DNA from: Brugia malayi
Taxonomy: Eukaryota; Nematoda; Chromadorea; Rhabditida; Onchocercidae
Direction: 5' to 3'
Length of the DNA stretch: 64,000 nt
Assembly: GCF_000002995.4 (NCBI RefSeq)
Contig: NW_025062477.1
Span: 10,264,649 to 10,328,648, forward strand
The stretch's first letter is position 1. Every line of letters begins with the position of its first letter. Made by a program: the position numbers and the translations under genes. Below, piece after piece: positions 23,784-36,667 of the stretch. The notes below the pieces were generated by a model. It saw only the letters and a list, made by a program, of their open reading frames with translations. It had not been told where the DNA came from and did no database searches.

Positions 23784-26700
23784 ATGCATCGATATCGTGT
23801 CTACGTAGCGTTTACATTAGTAAAACGTTTCAAATCAACGAAAGAAAATATCGATACTACCTATTATATACCTCCTAAAACATTTCGCCCCGCATATTTT
23901 CATCCGTTAAAACCATTCGAACGTAAACCGCCAGATCCATTTCCACCATTTCCAGTAAGTGATAATTTTATTTATCAATGCATGAAATGTAATGTATTCG
24001 ATTTATGTTATGAATTTTTTAATTAACAAATGAAGTAATATTTCAAAGAAATAAGCATTTCAGTGTTTTATTCAATTTCACTCAATTTTTTTTTAAAATA
24101 TTTTTCCCTTCTTATAGAATGAAGGTGATGCAAGTGGCATGGGACCACGTTTGTATGATTATCAGGTAATGAGCGAACTTGTACGTAGTTTACCTAGTGC
24201 TTCGGAACGGATTGATTTTGTTAATCCATATGAACGTGAATTTACGAAACGTGAGAAACGTTTTCATCGGTACGTAATTCATTCATTTCTTTGTTTTTCT
24301 TGGCAATAAATTGTTCTGTGGAGTTTTTTTTTTTTTTTTTTTTCTACTAATGTATTTTATTGAAGAAATACATGGAAAATATAAGAAGCATCACTTCTGT
24401 GCTTCACTTTTTTTAATAAATCAGTTTATTATGTCATCTGGGAGTTTTTTTTTTTGGCATTTACTTATATTTTAGGCCATGGCAGGCGCAGTTATTGAAA
24501 ACACGAAAAGCATGGAGGATACAGTCGTTTCCGAATTATTATGATCCGTTAAATTTTTATCAGTATATCACAAAAACAAGATGTATAGAAGGATTAAACC
24601 AATGGTATGATGAATCTATTCCAATGCTTACTGAAGATTTCGAGGTAATTTCAAATTTTTATTGCCAAACGCTTTGTTGCAGATGTTTCGATTTCTTACG
24701 ACTTTTTTTATACTTTAATTTTTTTTTCAATTTTTCAGAATCGTTTAAGCGAAATGTTGAAATTACATTTGGAATCGTCGAATGTTGATAGCGAACAAGA
24801 AAGAACTACGAGAATTTTGAGAAGCTTACTGGATTTGTTGCTTGAAAATATGATTCAAAGCGGCATGTATTCTTGTCTAGCACAACAGAGGGTTTATTTT
24901 TATTTCATAAATTGTAATTAATTCAAAAGCATTAGATAAAGTATATTTAGAATAATGAAATTTCTAGAATTTCGTTTTTATTTTTTCCAGTTATATTAAT
25001 GATCAGAATTTGGCAAAATAAACAGTTCAAGTGAATATTAACTATTCAATGTTGTACGAAATATGCATATTTGTTCGAAGCTTTTATTTGTCTTAGATAT
25101 CTCATGCGCCACGATGTGAATCATTCTGGATTCGTTGTGGATTTGATGCTCTTTACGAAAATGTTAATACACAACGACATCGAGGTGATAACAGGTAGAA
25201 AAAATGAATTTTACTGCTATGAGCTGATTTTTTTTGGAACAAAAATGAGTGAAAAATGAGAGGAAATTTTGAGTAATTCATTTTAAAATCATAAATTTCA
25301 ATGTCAGAATTTTGAAATAATCAATTGAAATTTTAAATATTGAAAATTTGAAGAGCAAAGCTTGGTGAATTGGCTTTCGTCATGAGGGATTCATTTTCAA
25401 CGCAGTTACGAACGAAACATCCATTGAAACCTGTAAATTTTGAAATCAATCAAACATAGTTAGCCAAAAAGAATATGGAACGAAATTTGCTCAAATGAGA
25501 TGAAAGTCTTGACACACGATGAATTACTTATTATTTAAACTTAGTTTTACCGAAAATCCGAAATTTGGACATTGTTATTTGATTGATTAGCTATTGATCG
25601 ACTACTGATATATCGCACAATTGATTACTCTAGTTATTATTGTGCCTTTCAGTTGATGTCATTTTGGGATAAGGAAGTTGTGGAGCCATTGTTTGATCCT
25701 TCATTTAATATTAAAGATGAATTAATATATTCTCCTGCTATGTTTGGGATGATGGCTGATGCAGATCCATTATGGCAGTGTCCAGGATATGAACCAGATT
25801 GTGGTAAGATTTTCGAATTTCAATCAATTTTATACTTGGAATTTTATTCCTATAACTTAATTTTTCAATTTTTTTCTTTTCGTAATTTCTTTATCTTTTC
25901 AGATCATTATAGAATTGCTTCCAATTGCAGTAATACCTAAAAATTTCATTATTCGTAATTTTTTTCAGTGTTACCATTCAAAATTACTCGTTGCTGTTGT
26001 TATTTCAAAAGAAAATCCAATGTTTTTTTTTCGAAAATATGCTGCAATATTACCTAAAAATTTCATTATTCATAAATTATTTTTTGATTTTCTAAAAATT
26101 TCGATGTTCAGGTGAAGAATACAAATATGGTCAGATAGGATTTAAACAATTTAATGATTTGGATATTCATTGTAAAAGATGGAAAGTGAAGGGCGAGGAA
26201 GAGGAAATAGTTCGCAATGAATGCCTTCGAGCTTCTGCTGTTGTATCGCTCTTTTCTTGGCTAAATGCTCAAGCTCATGCATTGGGTGTGCATTTCAATT
26301 TAAATATTATTTTTTGTTTCATTATGCAATTGTTTAACTAACATTTTCAACTATTCTTTATAATATATTGGCATAATTTAAATAATTATAACTTACGAGT
26401 AAGCTTTGCTAAAAATTTTCATTGAAAGGCATTGAAATTTTTATTAAAAATGCCAGAAAATTTTTTTGAATCACATTAACAAGTCGATGTTGATGTTCAA
26501 TGACTGCATATCAATGATGAAAATAGTATATCAAAATGATAAAATTCAAAAATAACAATTTGGGATTATGATTTACTTTTTCAGGTTTCACTCAATACAA
26601 CGATATCGAATATCCTTTTGTATCGCAGTTAGTGTTATCTAATGGAAAGCAATTCTTCTTTGCTATAGCTCAACTGAACACTTTACTTATTAACGTGGAT

Positions 26701-27167
26701 ATTGAGGTATGTTTTTCAATATATTTGTTTAGCTACACAAACTAGATAGTGTTTGCTTCAGTTAATTATCTTTCGTGAAGAAAAAAGTAAATTAAAATGT
26801 TTTTATCCAAATTAAAGTTTTCTTTTTTTTGACCTATCTGATTTTTTTTTTTTTTTTTGAAATTTATTAGAATAAAAAATGTTCAACTTGCTTTTCTTTT
26901 TTATAGGGAATAATAAATAAACGTTCAAATTTATGCTACGTCGAAGGACCACTAAATCTGTATGATCGATATGATTGCGATAAAGGTATATTTGAATTTG
27001 GTAAAAAGAATGACACTGATGCAGAATCAGTAAACAATTTTAATCCACATGTGATTGGTCGATTGATGCAAATGCTTGTGAAGGATATGCCTGTAAACAA
27101 AGAGATGACATATGATTCAATGAAAATGTCAAAGTATATTCCTGTAACATTTGATAATATTCCATAG
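23784..27167 (+). CDS. MRPS30: Mitochondrial ribosomal protein mL65 (MRPS30/PDCD9)
   Basis: Ten exons: 23784-23954, 24118-24269, 24476-24644, 24739-24891, 25097-25194, 25354-25432, 25653-25803, 26112-26285, 26585-26706 and 26907-27167, giving 509 aa (human 439). It is a metazoan-specific structural protein of the mitochondrial ribosome, named S30 historically but placed in the large subunit. The match is clear across FYQYITKTRCIEGL (human YQYFTKTVFLSGL), SFWIRCGF (human HFYWVRGEE), ASAVVSLFSWLNAQA (human ANAIASLFAWTGAQA) and YPFVSQLVLSNGKQFFFAIAQLNTL. The first 20 residues are basic and hydrophobic with no acidic residue until after KST, fitting a mitochondrial targeting peptide. Exon 6 (25354-25432) was placed because it is the only segment that restores phase between exons 5 and 7 and keeps a plausible sequence. 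Other junctions are solid. Confidence 0.93.
25925..26085. repeat. Intronic duplicated motif in the mL65 gene
   Basis: TTACCTAAAAATTTCATTATTC-like sequence occurs near 25934 and again near 26047, each preceded by TGCA(G/A)(T/A)A. The first copy is followed by a TTTTTTTCAG acceptor-like site not used in my model. It is a small intron-internal duplication. Confidence 0.5.
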
Positions 27168-28659
27168 TATATTATTTGATGAAACAATCTGTCAAATATA
27201 ATATTGAAATTTATTAGAAAGCAATCTTTAAATTGTTATTATTACTTAATGTTGAAGAATTTTGAGATTGTTACTGTTATGTGATATTTTCAATAATATT
27301 CTAAAAACGTTTTCATCATTCATTCATTCCAAATTTCATGAAATTTCAATGTAATGTTTTGGATCATCCATTACACAGATCTATAAATAATCATTTTTTT
27401 CTATGAAAAATAATAAACCTAAAAAAAAAGTCACTTTGTGATTTATTGTTTTACATATATAGTAAATAGGCATAAATATCTAAGAATTAACATCTACACT
27501 TAAATAGATCAAATACCGGTGAATTCTGGAGTTTAGTGGAATAATCATATGAGAAAATCATTCTTATTAATTTTATATATCATTCTTTGCTAGTTTGTGC
27601 TCTCTAATCAATATTGTAATTTATAATAGTTCTGTAATATTTTCAAACTAAACTATTATATACACAGTATTCCATCTTGCAATTTCTTTCCTAAGTACTT
27701 CCCGGTGAAACTGGTAAGAAAATCATTGTTAGTTTAACATATCAAAATAGCTTTAAAATAAGATCAAAATTGGTGTTCCATTTTATTTTCTATTCATTTG
27801 ATCATTCTAGCAACTAATCTTGAAGAAGTCAGAAAGTTTCATATTCCTCTTATTTAAGACTGAAAATGTTGTTCCGATTTTGATCGTAATGTTATGTAAA
27901 CGAAAAATTATATTTTTAACATTTTCCAATTACTTACCTAAATAAAATTCATTGGTCATATTGTACTAGTTAGTAGTATCAGCTTGTTTGTAAAAGGGTA
28001 GTAGGGAGACAAGCCCTCTGCTACAGTTTTTTTTTTAACAGAAGTTTTATGACATTTAAATAATCTCATGACAGAATAATGATATGTAATTCCATGATTT
28101 TTTGACGTCGGATTCTACTAAGACTTGTAGAATCTAGCAGTAAGAGAATTATGTTTTTCAACAAATTGCATAAGAAACTTTCTGTTGTTTTTCATATTTT
28201 CATGTATTGTTATTTCAGTATAAAAAGTTGTTGAGCTTACAACAATGACATTTTCATGATATTTAATGCATGAATGGTAAGATCACATTGTGATAGCCTT
28301 ATATGTCGCAGTTTACATACGTAAAGAATTTGGAAATACTTTTGCCTCATCAATAATCTCACGTGCCAGATTGTAAAGATACGAAAGTCATTCATTAATG
28401 CAAAAATAAAAAAAGATGATTTTAATCCTTATTTGATTCAGTAGGATCTATCATTTGTAGAAGGCAGAATATGAGTAGTATTTTAGACATAATGTGTACA
28501 TTGCGATTTGAGTGTGTTGAAGAGACAAATCAATTACTTTTTAATATGCGGACATAAAAAATCATTACAAAATACTGAAAACTTTAAAAAAAAAAATCAT
28601 TCCCAATGCATGCTGACATCACAATTCAGTCAGTCATCATTTCCTAACACACCATAGAT
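27168..28659. other. Intergenic stretch between convergent mL65 and RPN10
   Basis: The two genes converge on this 1.5 kb. No exon was seen on either strand. It should carry both 3' UTRs. Confidence 0.55.
27412..27417 (+). terminator. Candidate poly(A) signal of the mL65 gene
   Basis: AATAAA lies about 245 nt after the TAG stop and is followed by CCTAAAAAAAAAG. It is the first canonical hexamer in that 3' region. Confidence 0.5.
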
Positions 28660-31600
28660 TTATTTTGTCGACTGATTATCTTTATCTTCTTTCTGGAAAT
28701 GTTAAAATATAATTCTATATTTCTGCTAGTATTACTTCCGAACCAGAAGGCTGTATGATTGTTAGGAAAAATTTACCTTTTCTTTTGCTGCGGCAGCACT
28801 GTTCACCGCATCACGAACTTCTTGCGAATTTGGATCTACGCCTGGTAGATCCGCCAAAAGTTGACGAAGTAATTCAGGATCACTCATTAATTGTCCAAGT
28901 TGATCATCTTCAGTCTATAAAAATGGGAAAATATAATATGCCAAACTAATACAATATTAAGTAATGTTTTCATAACTACAAAAACTTAACTGATTTTATC
29001 GCAGGATATAATTTCTAGCATAATTTTGTTATGTTAACCTCATATATAATTGAATATAATATGCAAATTAAAACTTATTGTACTTCATTCGATTATCTAA
29101 ATAATTTGCTGTGGAATTTGAAAATCTTTCTTTTAAATTGAAATATAAATTTCATACAGGAATATGGCAAAAAAGATTGAATCTTTTTCAAATTCAAAAT
29201 TCATATATCCTTCTATAGTTAGTTCCAAAAATTTTAAGGTAATATGAAGAACTATAAGCATTCTGAAAAAAAAAAAAAAAGGAAGCTACCATAGTGGCAT
29301 CCTGTGTAGACGCTGAATCGTCAACTTCCATCTGCTCGGTAGTACCGCTCTGATTTACTTTCGGTGGAGCAGCAGTAGCAGTTTCCATTGCAGACATTTC
29401 AGTTGTCGTTGTCGATTGACCAGTTGTGATGGTATTTTGGGAAGGTGTCTGTAGTGTGGCGGAACTAGCAGCACCTGTACCTTCCTGCATTGACATACGC
29501 AATGCCCATTCCAACTGCTGTTCTTCGGTCATCGCTCCAGGATCCATTGTCATAATGTCATCTTAATTTAACAAACAAAATTTACATACATTTTCGAAAA
29601 AGTATTTCAAATCTGCATCAAAAATTTGTAACAACTGTTTGTTATTTGTTGAAATTTAAATTAGATGAACAATTTTTTCGTGTATATGTTAAAGCTAAAA
29701 TTACTTACTTCCAGCAGTATTTGCTGGTTGTAATTCACCATCATCTGTACCGCCACCTCTTTGTCGTTGTCGTTGTTCCTCCAATGAGACACGAAGTGCC
29801 TTAAATTATGAAACTTTTTAAATTAAAAAGGAAAAAAGGATCCGAATGCTTCCACCGCTTCTTCATAGGCTTTTAGAATTTGACATCAGTAGAGTATGCT
29901 ACCATAATTATTTGATAATCCAATTTTTTATACACTAATAAAAAATGCAAATTATAACCAGTGCTAAATCAGGATCATCTTCAGGATCAATCCCGAACTC
30001 AAATCCACCTCCACCTGAAGCTACTACTGGTGCAGCAGTACCATCCTCACCGCGACATATTGGTGAAGAGACTAATGCTTCCGTAAGCGATGAGCTAGCC
30101 GGAACAACTACCAAATTCGAACCACTACCTTCTCTAAATGAGATCGAAAGAAAATAACAAATATAAAAATACGAAAGTGGTGAGTGCTATATAACTAGAA
30201 TGTTTTAAAGGCTATAATTCTTAGTTCAACAATTGAGAGATAACAATCCTACATTTAAATAAGAGTTACACAAGTTCATTAGCTTGTTTTGCCAAAATTC
30301 AACCACAATAGATTAAACAATGTTTATCAGTTTGCTTCTATCAGTGTATTGCTTAGAACTCATTCAGCTTATTTAAGCTACTTATTAGAAAACAAATTTC
30401 TTATTGTCACTTACTTTCCATTTAACGTTTCGATAAACTGTCCCATAATTTCACTATCGGTTGAATCCGCTTCACCAAAACATATAACATCTACTTGGAC
30501 TTTCTCTTTTTTTAACTTCTTCGCAAGCTTTGTAAGCTGGAATTTCTTATAAGCTTTTTTTTTTTTAACTCAATGTCAGCCTATATTCTTCGCTATATGT
30601 GAATCATGATGAAAAATGAAACGATAAGTAGGGTGAATCAGTGGTACCATGAAGATTTTGCATAAAAATACAACAGCAAATGACAATTTAAAAAAGAAAA
30701 AAAGAAGAATTGAGAATGATAGGACAAAGAGAGAAAAGAATAATAAACGAACTTCAGCAGAATTCAAATGATCAATTGGGCTACCAACAAAGACAACAAT
30801 CCGCATTTTGTGATTTCTATTTTGACGATGTTTTAACGCCAAGTGTGCCACTTTGATTGCATTGATAAAATTTGATGCACCCTGCAGAAAAAAGGTTTTT
30901 GTCATGGCATTTAATTTTATGGTTTCTAGGAAGTAAAATTCTTTGCTATATTAATAGAACAATATATACGAATTAATAATTTGCTTATATAAAAAGGGGC
31001 AATGTCCGTCAAAAAAGTCCATATTTGTCAAAGTTGCTCACAAAAGTTTCATAATAGTGTTATCTATACTAATTTCAATTACAAATACTTTCTCCAAACA
31101 TTTTACACCACTACTTACCTTTGGTTCCACTTGATGAAGTTTCATAAATAGTTTTCCGTTTTCCTGGGTTAAAGTTGTCAGCACTTCCACGGTACTGTAA
31201 TTACACATTTTTTATATTTATTCATCAACTTATTTATTGACAAATTAAAGTAAAGAGTCAAATGATTGATTTTTTTTTTTCGAAAGATAATCCACCAGTC
31301 GAAAATACAGTTTTGACATCTAAAAGATTTAATTCTTCTAGATGTGTTTCATTCAGTAATTTGAATATGGCTTTTAGCAAAGTAACCAATGTGAAAAAAA
31401 AAAAAAAAAAAAAAATAGCAGGAAAAAAGATAGAGCTTAAGATGCGTTAAATCAAAATTTTCACTTATATATTCTTTTAGAGTTAATACTGCAATATCAT
31501 ATAACAAGATCTTATTTGGTGATATCTTAAGAAATAATTTATTTCCGAATGATACTTCTGATAATAAGAACTTATTTCTTAGATGAAATTAGCTGCCATA

Positions 31601-32363
31601 GGAAGACCTTTTTTTTTATTAAAACTATTCTTTAAATAGTAAAATTAAAGATAAGCCTAGCAATCACCAAAAAACATACTCAGCCATCGCAATCAAACCA
31701 ACAGCATTTTCCGGATTAGCACGAAGTTTACACTGCAACACCAAATTCACAGCATCTTGTTGACATTGCAAACGAGTTGGTGCGAAATCACCATTTCGCA
31801 TCCACTCGGAATTATCAACGCTGAAAATATCACGTGACGTGTATCATACGTACGCTTCAATAACGTGTTGCAACATAAACATACGAATATCATGCAATAT
31901 TTATTTTCTAAAATACAAAGCAACACTTACAATGACTATATCAGCATGCAGAAGTTTTACGCCAAAAAAAAGTGGTTTCTAAAATCAGTGTTATTCGGAC
32001 AAAGTATGGCGCTATAAATTATTCTCTCCAACAAGTTACATAAGATATAAAAGCCCCTTTTCTTCCTACATTATCATAAAGCAATCCTTTCTTGTGTATA
32101 TTACCATAAATCAATTTTTATGTATGCCAGCTTATGATAGTTTGATAGTTTGAAAACATGCAATTTCTTTTTTGAATTGTTTAAATATCTTGGAAAATGA
32201 TTGAAGTATTGTTGGGTAACTAATTATACTATTAGGTATTAGGTAATTAAACTTCCATTTTTTTTAGAAGATATAAAAGCATTACAAAGGTCAAAAAAAA
32301 AAAAAAAAAATAGTGCAAAGAAAAGCCTTTAACCTACCAAATCATCGTACTTTCCTGAACCAT
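28660..32363 (-). CDS. RPN10: 26S proteasome ubiquitin receptor RPN10 (PSMD4)
   Basis: Ten exons: 32363-32338, 31820-31680, 31194-31119, 30881-30753, 30536-30415, 30133-29959, 29799-29709, 29561-29290, 28914-28777 and 28692-28660, giving 400 aa (human PSMD4 377). It sits in the 19S regulatory particle and captures polyubiquitinated proteins. An N-terminal von Willebrand A domain (about 1-190) opens with [20 protein letters not shown] and contains [22 protein letters not shown] and [22 protein letters not shown]1 is at about 218-232 ([17 protein letters not shown]), UIM2 at about 265-279 ([15 protein letters not shown]). A Ser/Thr/Ala-rich linker follows, then [25 protein letters not shown], the conserved C-terminal element (human [25 protein letters not shown]), and a [10 protein letters not shown] tail. 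The start exon has only 26 coding bases, but its sequence matches the invariant family N-terminus, so it is secure. Confidence 0.96.
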
Positions 32364-33897
32364 TGTGTCGTGTTGTCAGATATACTTGAAAACCAATACC
32401 AGTCAATTAACTGGAATAATTAGCAAGATTTTTTATACATACAGTAAAATTAGTTGATTTAATCATCATCAATTTCTCGCATAATTAACGATAAATTATA
32501 GAATAAAACCTTTTCCATTTTATATTTTCATAAAGCAACTCTCAAGTATTTTAGCTCATTTTGATAATTTGAAATGCTACAATTTTTCTTTCAATCATCT
32601 AAATTTCTTGCAGAATTCATCAGAAATATTTTGTTAGGTAGCAAATGAATTAAAACTGCCAGTCCTCTTGGTATATATATATATATACGCGAGGAAAGTG
32701 AATGTTGATGAAAATTAATGCGATAGTGATAATAAACACAAAAATTCAAATAAACGAAATGCTTGGAGTAAAAGATACATGTTTCAACCGGAATTTTCTC
32801 ATAAGTTAGCTTATCATTAATCATACATTACGTGTGTTCATATACAGGAGAGTCTAACTTGTGATTGCGCCAGAAAATATGAATAAATAATGAGGTGTAT
32901 GAGTGGAATATCAGTAATTAATGGTTTAGTAATTCTTACATATCAGTAATTTTCACATTCACTAACAACTTAAATTATATCAATATATTAACATATATAC
33001 TAATTATATCAATACAAAATTTAACATATTCAAATAATGTATATTAACAGTTTACGTGCGTCAGGAACTTAGCCGTAAATACGTTTCAACCAGAATGTAA
33101 ACTTCAGTACTAAAAACTCCTCCCGTGATACAAGCTAGGTTTGAATAACGTTTCACAGTGGGTATTATATGAATGGACTGAAAATTATTACATAGCGAGA
33201 TGATAGATATTTGGTCGTTTAAAGTTGTCAAGAGATTTCTGTTTGCTTGGTGAGAGTTTCGTTGGTGGACTGATTTAGGTGTTTTCTTGGTGTTTTATAT
33301 TTTCATTAATTAAGTTAATTAAATCAGGCCTTTTTTTTTTCCACGTTATCCTAATTAGTTATGCGATGTATTACTGCTGAGAACACTAAGTCTGATGATA
33401 TTAATATGTGCCTATTTGTACAATCGATTTTTTTTTTTTTTTTTTTCAGCTGTTGCCTTATCATTCAGTTTTGCTTCATCTGTAATTAGAGATGTGAAAC
33501 GAAACAAATATTATGAAGTTCTGTGTTAGATATTATGATAACAAATTAGCAAGTATTAGATATGACAGTATGGTTTTATTGCTTGAGATGGAACATGTAA
33601 TAAATATAATTTGGGGAAAATTTTATCCAGAATGTAATATATAACATCTTCGTTGCATTCAATTAGCAGAAGGAATTAACGTTGAAGTTTCAATCTGCAT
33701 GAAATAGCATATTTTGAATGTTTTAGTTTATATAAAATGTTAATAGTAATGTTTTGATATGCAGTTGAATTAAAATTGCTAATTGTTATATTGCAGCGTT
33801 GCAAGGTAATAAAGTATATGTTCTGCTGCCGTACTAGCAGCACATTAATTCTAGATTTGTTGACGTGCGTGGAGATTCGTCACTTCAGGATATCATC
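32364..33897. promoter_or_regulatory. Divergent intergenic region between RPN10 and UEV
   Basis: RPN10 (minus) and the UEV gene (plus) start at opposite ends of this 1.5 kb. A short AT dinucleotide run lies at 32670-32688. No element of known function is recognised. A non-coding first exon of the UEV gene may lie here, for example after TTGCAG near 33795. Confidence 0.4.
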
Positions 33898-34941
33898 ATG
33901 GGTTAGTTTTAGTGTGTATTTTCGACTTCAATTATTAGTTTTTGTATCTTTATTATACCTTAGCGTATATGCTATTTATGACTTTCAATCATCCAAAAAA
34001 TTTTTTTAGTAGATGTTCCTCGAAATTTTCGTTTACTGGAAGAACTTGAAGATGGGCAGAAAGGCAAAGGTGATGGCAATATATCATGGGGACTTGAAGA
34101 TGATGATGATATGACATTGACGCGTTGGACAGGAATGATTATTGGCCCTCCAAGAGTTGGCTTTTCTTCTTTTCTTTTTTATTAAATTTGTGTGGAAATT
34201 TTATCGTCTTAAGTTTTTCTTTATTTTTTTGTTGTTTTTCTCTTTATATTACTGGTGGTTGCTTCAAACGGCAAAATGGTTTGAAAGATAAAATATAACT
34301 TGAGAGATTATTTCGAATGTTTCGATCTATTAATTTTATTAAATGTAAGACTATATGTCGGCGATCAGTTATCTAATTAATTATCTCACTTTGTTTAATG
34401 TACCTATTCGATGTTGCTATAATTTAGACTCCATTCGAATCCAGAATATATAATTTACGCATTGAATGTGGTCAAAACTATCCAAAGGAAGCACCAACTG
34501 TACGGTTTACGACAAAAATCAACCTGAACGGCGTAAATCAAGTTAATGGCATGGTAGTATTTAACTTTTTGCTGAGTTGTGCTGAATTCTGTACATTTAC
34601 GATGCAAAGTAGACTTAGAATTGCTGAAACGAAGCAGATGAATTGTATAGTTAAATTTATATGAAGTTGTATGTCCGAATTTTTCTTAAATCAATTTTCC
34701 TTCCCTGTCTTTTTAGAGATGGCACGTTCTCCGCAGTTGCTTTTTTTTTTATATTATGGATAAAATAATATTTAAGTGTAAAAATATTTAATCACAGGTG
34801 GATAGGCGATGCGTACCCGTTCTTCGTCAGTGGAGTAGCACTTTTTATATCAAAACGATTCTTGAAGATATACGAAAGACAATGATGACTGCAAAAGAGA
34901 ATATGAAGTTACCACAACCTCCAGAGGGTGCCACATATTAG
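33898..34941 (+). CDS. UBE2V: Ubiquitin-conjugating enzyme E2 variant (UEV, UBE2V1/2-Mms2 type)
   Basis: Four exons: 33898-33901 (ATG plus one base), 34010-34155, 34428-34553 and 34798-34941, giving 139 aa. UEVs have the E2 fold but are not E2 enzymes. They pair with UBC13 to direct Lys63-linked ubiquitin chains in DNA-damage tolerance and signalling. The sequence is very close to the human proteins: [40 protein letters not shown], then [12 protein letters not shown] near the end. The tiny first exon is supported by phase (G joins TA to give Val) and by the natural N-terminus; an in-frame TAG at 33835 blocks extension upstream. Oddity: Cys97 (VDRRC) lies where vertebrate UEVs have Ser or Ala, at or next to the place of the catalytic Cys in true E2s. 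Donor GTTGGC after exon 2 is weak, but the conserved sequence breaks off exactly there. Confidence 0.95.
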
Positions 34942-36160
34942 GATTTCTTTTTTTTATGTTCTAAGATTTCCATATTCAGCAGTGCATCTTCTGTTATTTA
35001 TTGTTAATATTTAATAGCAAATTTAATTCCATCACGTGATCAGACTTTTTGCCTAGAAAAGAATGAAATCCAATTGATTTTTGCATTGGGAAAAAAAAGT
35101 ATTGGAATGTTAAAATTACTAATACCATCATTTCTTGATCTGTATATTATTGTTCTTCATTAATTAAACTTCAGCACTCCTAATACTTTTATATGAAGTT
35201 TGATGCTTGAATATTCCATTCAATCACCATAAGTTAATCTGCTCCACGTAGTATCTCCGCTAATTTTATTTTGATTGAATCAATTTCAGGTATATTTATT
35301 TATCTTGCGCGATTTATAAAGTAGATCTATGTGTAAGTGAGATGTGCATCAATGTGTTTATGTTCTATTTGTTACCTTTCTCAAGTCTTCGGAGTGCTGC
35401 TATCTTTTGCTATTTTCTTTCGTCCCTATCACATCTCTCCTCTTAATTCTAATTATTTCAAAAGAATACTGTTGTTCATGATGTTACGGAATTTAATAAG
35501 CACTAAATTCAGTTGACATATTCTCTAATATGTCTACATTTATTGACAATGTTGTATTGAAGTTCTTTTTTTTTTTTTTTTTTTTACTGTATGATACATT
35601 TGTTTCTGTAAGTGATAGAAAAGCGATTGTTATCAGAACAAGTGCGTGTGTCGCAACAGCGGTCTTATGAAATTTCCGGTTTTTTCTGGGATCATTAAAA
35701 AGCATTAATGTTGGTGCCTGCTAAGAGATATTAGGTGGGAGTTTTGCTGAATGTTCCAGGATTTCGATTGTTTGTTCATACTTGTTTTAGGAAAAAGTAT
35801 TTGAACAAATAAATGATCACCGCTTATAAAATTGCGCCAGTTGGTTTATTGCTTTGCTACAAATGAAATATTTGTTTAGTTATATTGGATTGTTTTTTGC
35901 TTTAGTTATCATTCTTAATTAATTGGTTTTTAAGTTTATCTTAACTATTTAAAATGAAATCAGCTTTGAATGAATATTTTGTGCTTTTGATTTTTTATTT
36001 CTTATTGAGGTCATAATCGGTATTATATTGAGCATAACGTTTGATAATTCTGCATTTCTTTCTAACTTTTTTTACAAGCATTTACACTACGTCAATTTGA
36101 AACAAAAAAAGAAAAAAAGAAAAATTTCAATTGATATTCGTCGGACGTCTCTTGACGATT

Positions 36161-36180
36161 CAACTGTTCAGTAACAGTTG
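36161..36180. repeat. Short perfect inverted repeat
   Basis: CAACTGTT / AACAGTTG, 8-bp arms around CAGT, in the UEV-BRWD intergenic region. Confidence 0.6.
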
Positions 36181-36334
36181 TTTTGCGTTTTTAAGTACGG
36201 TTACAACAAAACTGATAATGCCTGTGGACAGCCTTCTTTTATGTGAAATGTTGAAATAGCAATATTACAATACGGGACCTTTTTTGAGGATGTCTAAGTG
36301 AAACACTAGTTTAATAATTTATTAGTATGAATGT

Positions 36335-36364
36335 AGTGTGAGATGTTAAGTCTCATCTCACACT
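36335..36364. repeat. Perfect 11-bp hairpin
   Basis: AGTGTGAGATG at 36335-36345 pairs fully with CATCTCACACT at 36354-36364 around an 8-base loop. It lies 300 bp upstream of the BRWD/PHIP start codon and is less AT-rich than its surroundings. Confidence 0.65.
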
Positions 36365-36667
36365 TAAATTGCATTGTTTTATATTGTTTCAGGATACTAC
36401 AAAATGTTTGGTGCAAAAAGCCATTTCATACTGCATTAATGATATCTAGAATTAATTGACGAAATTCGGTTTATTATTTTATTTCTGATCTAAATTATGT
36501 AGGGGAGGAAAAAATCAAGTAATTCTGTGTCAGTCTTTTTTTTTGAGTTCTGTGTAAGCGTGGTATTTATGTCGTTTTAAAATTGGCGCAATATTAGTTT
36601 GCTCTAAAGCCCATCAATTTTTAGGCTTTCTACTGTATGTGAGGATTCGCGATGAAATCATGACATA

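Larger units (their letters stand above)
34942..36667. other. Intergenic stretch between UEV and BRWD/PHIP genes
   Basis: No supported exon. It holds two perfect short inverted repeats (listed separately) and a 20-bp poly(T) run near 35566. Confidence 0.5.
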
